DNA from: Bactericera cockerelli
Lineage: Eukaryota; Arthropoda; Insecta; Hemiptera; Triozidae
NCBI GenBank assembly: GCA_024516035.1
Contig: CM044958.1
Span: forward strand, 27,869,755 to 27,933,754
Direction of reading: 5' to 3'
Length of the DNA: 64,000 nucleotides
This document shows, piece after piece, positions 60,011 through 64,000 of the stretch (its first letter is position 1; each line of letters starts with the position of its first letter). The notes beneath the pieces were generated by a model. It made no database searches, had not been told where the DNA came from, and worked only from the letters and a program-made list of their open reading frames with translations. The position numbers and the translations under genes were made by a program.

Positions 60011-60128
60011 TGTTCATTCAAAGTCTATTTTTTTATTAGATAAATAGATAGTATTTTACTTTTTGAATTTATTTATTTTAATAGAATATCTTCGATTTTC
60101 ATACAAGTCACGCAAATGATCCTTTAAA

Positions 60129-60590
60129 TCCAATTCTAGGGGATACTCGAACAGGATACTTAGGAAGGGCATCCAGCCGTAAAAATGTGCCAAAACCAAA
60201 CAACCTCAATCATGAGGTTGAACAACGTCGACCCTGCTTAAGCCGGATAAGACAGCTTAAAAGAAGAAGACTCGAACACTGAAATGATCTCAGATCATTT
60301 TTCGAAAAATGCTGTAGAATGGAGAAATGAACAAATAATATCCCAGTTTTGAATGCAAATAGGAACATATGTTAGGTATTAACTATTTCCTTGGGAAATT
60401 TACTCAATAATCATAATATACAATTATTACACGAGAACTCTTTTCACTTCTTTTCAACAAGTGACATTTTATTTTTCGGGTCAATTTTTTTACTCAAGTG
60501 ATTTTTTTTTTCTTTCGAAATATTACACAAGTTTATTTTACATTTTAGTGTCAGAATGTGTCATGAAATTGACTCTGAAAATATTATTTA
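60129..60590 (+). repeat. Duplicated segment M, copy with insertion
   Basis: CAATTCTAGGGGATACTCGA, then, after a 116-bp insertion, GATCATTTTTCGAAAAATGC, GTTAGGTATTAACTATTTCC and AAGTGATTTTTTTTTTC up to TTGACTCTGAAAAT. It matches 57984-58325. Confidence 0.75.
60154..60269 (+). mobile_element. 5'-truncated retroelement tail with 9-bp TSD
   Basis: Flanked by the perfect duplication ACTCGAACA (60145-60153 and 60270-60278). Contents: GGAAGGGCATCCAGCCGTAA, then ACCTCAATCATGAGGTTGAA and a tail of AAG units. The same two motifs form the 3' tail of SINE B at 44165. The related segment at 57984 lacks the insertion. Because it is 5'-truncated, has a simple-sequence tail and a TSD, it fits target-primed reverse transcription of a LINE or SINE tail. 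Confidence 0.85.
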
Positions 60591-60690
60591 CTTCGGGGCC
60601 CGGGGGGAACAGAATTTGAACAAAATTCTGCCCAACCTGGGTATAGATCTGAGGATCTCTAATAATCACTACCATTGCACTATGGAGGCA
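60591..60690 (-). repeat. SINE type B head fragment
   Basis: The minus strand reads GTGCAATGGTAGTGATTATT, a tRNA-like A region, followed by GGTTGGGCAGAATTTTG and TTCAAATTCTGTTCCCCC. These match the head and junction of the 44165 copy. Confidence 0.6.
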
Positions 60691-61299
60691 TGTGTGACTG
60701 GATGAGTTGAAAGGTTGAACTCTAAAAGGACCAATAGCAAATATGTGTATATGCAATGAGTTGATACATTTCGAAATATGTAAAAACAAATGTGATACAT
60801 TTTATACGTTTTAGGCAATAGGGAGTAAAAAATATTTTCCATGAAAAAAATAACAAAACCCTCTTCAAAAGAAGCGTACTCAGGCACTTATTTAAAATAA
60901 CAATATGGAAAAGAGTCTTTCTCACATTGACGACTTTGAAAACAAAAGCTACTCAGACATTTTAATGAGAACGGAATGTGGAGGAGTCCTTCACATGTCT
61001 CATGTCTCACGTAGTCGGAACAAAAAGATGTGAATTGCGATTTCCTGCTTCGTGTCTAGGACTCATGTTAGGGGATGCGTTAGAGTTTAGTACATGTGGT
61101 TCATCTTGAGTCCAATGTAGAACACTATAGCACTGAATCATTGTACCAGATGAACATTACCTACTAAATATATTTCATTTAGATTGAGATTGTAAAAAAC
61201 AAAAACAAAATTTAGATATCACTGAGAAGGTGATAACTGTTCTAAGTGAGAGAAAACTGCATGAAGTGTCAATATAATGCGTAACATTAATCGTCACTA
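60691..61299. other. No gene seen
   Basis: AT-rich, unique-looking. Confidence 0.5.
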
Positions 61300-61546
61300 G
61301 GGGCCGTATTATGAAACAGGATTAGTAAATCTGAGCCGATCCTTAGATTTTATCAGCTGACCGATAGCCATTTTAAACAAGATTTTCCGCCATGACCGGC
61401 TAGCTAGAGCTCCGTTACTCCACAGTAGTAATATATAGTTACAAAGCCCGGCTTAGATATGCCCTCTACAGTAAAGTTGTTGTTTAGGTGAAAGTCAAGG
61501 GATAGTGTCTACTGAGATTAACTAATGCTGTTTCAAATTCGGCCCC
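61300..61546. mobile_element. GGGGCC-ended MITE (247 bp)
   Basis: The left end GGGGCCGTATTATGAAACAG and the complement of the right end GGGGCCGAATTTGAAACAGC are inverted repeats for about 35 bp. The terminus resembles those of PIF/Harbinger-type MITEs, but no clear 3-bp TSD is visible, so the superfamily is uncertain. Non-coding. Confidence 0.7.
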
Positions 61547-61583
61547 AGAGCACGTTATGTATAGTTTTACACATATGTTGGTA

Positions 61584-62587
61584 GGGAAGTGGGGGAATCG
61601 TGCGCAGTGGGTAATGGTACGCACCTATATATCTCAGATCTGGCAACACTGACAGAGAGCACGACCAAAGTAACAGAGTCTCCCTAGTGAGAGAAAGTGG
61701 TACTACCTTATCAGAAGTGAGTTTTTGTTTTGATTTGTGAGCACGCGACGATTGTTTCAAAATCAACTTTTTCTTATAATTTTCGTTGTCCAAGAAATAA
61801 GACGGTAAGTTGTGATTTCTTGGTCAATTTTTAAATTGCTTGTGTCTAAAAAAACGGTGAATTGTTGTGCATAATCTGTGATTAGTGCTGTGTTTTAAAG
61901 CAAGTGGTTCTATTTTTTTAATTAAATTAAAAATAAATGTGCTAGTGGGGGAATTATGCGCCTGGATGCGCACAATTCCCCCACATATAGTTAAAGGGTA
62001 AGAAACAACATTTAATGCATGGTCTTAAAACATGTATTGACATTGATGATTCATCTGATATGTCTGCTGGAGAGGTGTCAGACATTTGCAATGACAACGA
62101 ATTTGATGACGAAGACCTTTGTTCCAGCAGATAATGCCCCTCCAAATGAGAATTGTTGCGTTTGTGGTGAAGCAGGAAAATCTAGAGAGCTATGGTATAG
62201 GTGTACAGTATGTGCATCCTGAAACCACGCAGACTGCACGGATGCCAACAGTGCCCATAACTACATATATGATGATTGCAAAAATCCATGAAAATTTAAA
62301 AAGAAAAAACAATTATTTCGGGTATGAAAGTAGCTAGTGATCACATGCGCATGATTCTCCAACCCGTGCGCACCATTACCCGACGGTTGGGGAATCGTGC
62401 GCATTTGACTTTTCTTAGAAAAACGATTTTCTTTTTTTATTTGTTCATTATAATAAACTTTGGCCTTGTTCATTAGTTAGCCAACAATATTTGACTTTTA
62501 TTCATATCGTATTTTACTTTTTAGGTCTAACGGTAAGGATTTTACAACGTTTCTCGCTTAGGTGCGCACAATTCCCCCACCTCCCCT
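61584..62587 (+). mobile_element. Internally deleted pogo/Tigger-like DNA transposon
   Basis: Ends GGGAAGTGGGGGAATCGTGC and, as complement at the right, GGGGAGGTGGGGGAATTGTGC are inverted. TA lies at both outer edges (61582-61583 and 62588-62589). A motif of the type GGGGAATYRTGCGC recurs at 61592, 61950, 61972 (inverted), 62390 and 62570 (inverted), so transposase binding sites may be repeated through the element. A degraded transposase C-terminus lies inside at 61994-62291. The 1-kb length and an internal palindrome near 61945-61986 suggest loss of most of the coding region. Confidence 0.75.
61994..62291 (+). pseudogene. Transposase C-terminal zinc-finger fragment (pogo/DDE_1-type), broken
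   Basis: Two overlapping frames carry it. The first (from 61994 to the stop at 62132) has a Ser/Asp-rich acidic stretch with DIDDSSDMSAGEVSDI. The second (from before 62130 to 62291) reads NENCCVCGEAGKSRELWYRC and continues CTVCAS, then an in-frame TGA at 62220-62222, then HADCTDANSAHN. A shift between frames is needed near 62115-62130. The Cys-x2-Cys, WYRC-x2-C and H-x2-C pattern is known at the C-terminus of many insect DDE_1-superfamily (pogo/Tigger/jerky-type) transposases, where it probably binds DNA or protein. The stop replaces the usual Trp. The catalytic DDE domain and N-terminal DNA-binding domain are absent, so it is inactive. No host gene continuation seen. Confidence 0.75.
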
Positions 62588-63059
62588 TACTGTTAAAATA
62601 GCTCTGATAGCTGCTGAATATGAAGTGTTTGACAAATAATGAGTCATAGCGTCAGTTTTCCACATGTACTGAATATCCATGACAGGATCTATGGTGAAGG
62701 AAGGGAAGACGTGAGTTTTACATAGCGCGACGTGGCGTCAGCAATGCTGACGTGATGGATAGCCTCCTGCTCTCCCTTCAGTATTGTTTTCACACAAATC
62801 ACGTTCCCTGTTCAAAACAGAAGAGACCAACCTCTACAGTCCATGTCATAGGGATTAGTTTCCATCAGGGGCTTGAACAAGGATGTTCGGAGGGGTTCAA
62901 ATAAAGCAGCGCAATAATGGGACACTATAGGGAACTGTGTAAAATCGAACTCGTCATAGTTTACCCCGTGTCCCATGGCTGTATGTTTGGCCAATACTTT
63001 CCACCACCCTGCTATGAATACGTTTCCGACACCTCTATGTAATCCCCTATTGTCCAATA
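62588..63059. other. No gene seen
   Basis: Unique-looking sequence between two DNA elements. An 81-codon minus-strand frame at 62812-63057 has no domain. Confidence 0.5.
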
Positions 63060-63061
63060 TA

Positions 63062-63924
63062 CAGGGTGGGGCAAAAGTCTGGAAACCCCTGAATAACTTT
63101 CGAATGGCTTCTTCGGTAAAATTAAAATTTTGTACGGTAAACTGGGGTAGTAAGACCTTCTTTTTGAGTGGGGTCGATTTTTGTTACCGGCCCCCATGTC
63201 GGGGCCAGGGGGGGCAACTTCATTTTTTTAAATACGAACCCCCACCTTGCGATACATTTTTGGAAAGGTCTTTAAATAAGAAATACATTGGTGCAAATTT
63301 TATTTTTTTAATATTAATTGTTTGCAAATGGCGTCCAACTTTGTGTATGCAGTGTAAAGTCTGGAAACCCCTGAATATCTTTCGAAAGGGCTTTCTGAGT
63401 AAATTTAAAATTGTTTTCGGTAATCCTTAGTAATGAGACCTCATTTTAGAATGGGACCGAATTTTTTAATTTTTTTATGTCGGGGCCAGGGAGCCCAACT
63501 TCATTTTTTTAAATACGAAACCCCACCTTGCGATACATTTATGGAAAGGTCTAATTACCCCGAATCACCGTACACAATTTTAAATTTAATGCGAAAGCCC
63601 TTTCGAAAGATATTAAGGGGTTTCCAGACTTTACTGCATACACAAAGTTGGACGCCATATGCAAACACTTAATTCTAAAAAAATAAAATTTGCACCAAAG
63701 TATTTCTTGTTTAAAACCCTTTCCAAAAATGTATCGCAAGTTGGGGGTTCGTATTTAAAAAAATGAAGTTGCCCCCCCTGGCCCCGACATGGGGGCCGGT
63801 AACAAAAATCGACCCCACTCAAAAAGAAGGTCTTATTACCCCAGTTTACCGTACAAATTTTTAATTTTACCGAAGAAGCCATTCGAAAGTTATTCAGGGG
63901 TTTCCAGACTTTTGCCCCACCCTG
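63062..63924. mobile_element. Palindromic TA-flanked MITE, complete (863 bp)
   Basis: Starts CAGGGTGGGGCAAAAGTCTG, ends in the exact complement, and is flanked by TA (63060-63061 and 63925-63926), as in Tc1/mariner elements. Each arm contains two head-to-tail subrepeats of roughly 300 bp, each opening GTCTGGAAACCCCTGAATA. A GGCCCCCATGTCGGGGCC stretch sits in each outer subrepeat. The inverted arms meet near 63490. Frames up to 151 codons run over both arms with near-identical products on either strand, so they are a by-product of symmetry. It is non-autonomous. The 24180 copy is the same family. Confidence 0.9.
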
Positions 63925-63926
63925 TA

Positions 63927-64000
63927 TTCAGTATTCCTTACTTTTCTCTGGAAGAAGTGACTGAGTGGTATTATTCGGGACCGGGACACCAGGACGTTAG
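63927..64000. other. Window end, nothing recognised
   Basis: Short unique-looking sequence. Confidence 0.6.

Noticed and set aside
62975..63882. Matching frames of 151 and 83 codons on opposite strands
   Set aside because: Both derive from the arms of the palindromic MITE and are mirror translations of one repeat, not a protein family.

Overview
This window is eukaryotic, AT-rich and gene-poor. It looks like intergenic or intronic DNA from an insect, possibly a hemipteran. The reasons are the lack of dense open frames, many short interspersed repeats with tRNA-like Pol III promoter boxes, TA- and 8-bp-duplicating MITEs, a BEL/Pao retrotransposon fragment and insect-style repeat ends. The order-level guess is inference and weak. 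No bacterial-style genes, rRNA genes, intact tRNA genes or CRISPR arrays were seen.

Only three stretches look like real protein-coding sequence. At 53.7-54.8 kb there is a decayed BEL/Pao LTR retrotransposon, with a probable 221-bp LTR and a truncated gag (DUF1759-like). At 56.4-57.2 kb there are two plus-strand exons joined by a phase-matched 167-bp intron; they form the 3' end of a host-type gene I do not recognise, followed by poly(A) signals. At 61.6-62.6 kb there is an internally deleted pogo/Tigger-like DNA transposon, holding a frameshifted, stop-bearing C-terminal zinc-finger piece of a transposase.

The rest is a mosaic of non-autonomous elements. (1) At least six SINE types occur. 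One has a 5S rRNA-derived head, and its body is shared with a tRNA-headed SINE. (2) Palindromic or terminal-inverted-repeat MITEs include Tc1/mariner-like (11.6, 24.2, 63.1 kb), hAT-like with perfect 8-bp target-site duplications (13.5, 48.2 kb) and a GGGGCC-ended element (61.3 kb). (3) A near-identical 340-bp inverted repeat lies at 32.2-33.2 kb. (4) Several repeat families (called H, I and J here) begin with a short hairpin followed by a TATTGT-type motif. (5) Tandem repeats have units of 25, 29, 39, about 65 and 185 bp, and there are G-rich and TG-rich tracts.

Layout: 0-7.3 kb mostly featureless with old repeats; 7.3-16.2 kb micro- and minisatellites, MITEs and SINEs; 16.2-24 kb sparse repeats; 24-26.1 kb palindromic MITE, 185-bp tandem array and TG tract; 27.5-36.4 kb dense SINE and repeat nesting with the large inverted repeat; 36.4-53.7 kb sparse, with a few SINEs and one hAT MITE; 53.7-64 kb the most gene-like part, with the LTR element, the two-exon gene end, a duplicated segment carrying a dated insertion, and the pogo and Tc1-like elements. 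All similarity statements are by eye; no alignment or database search was run.
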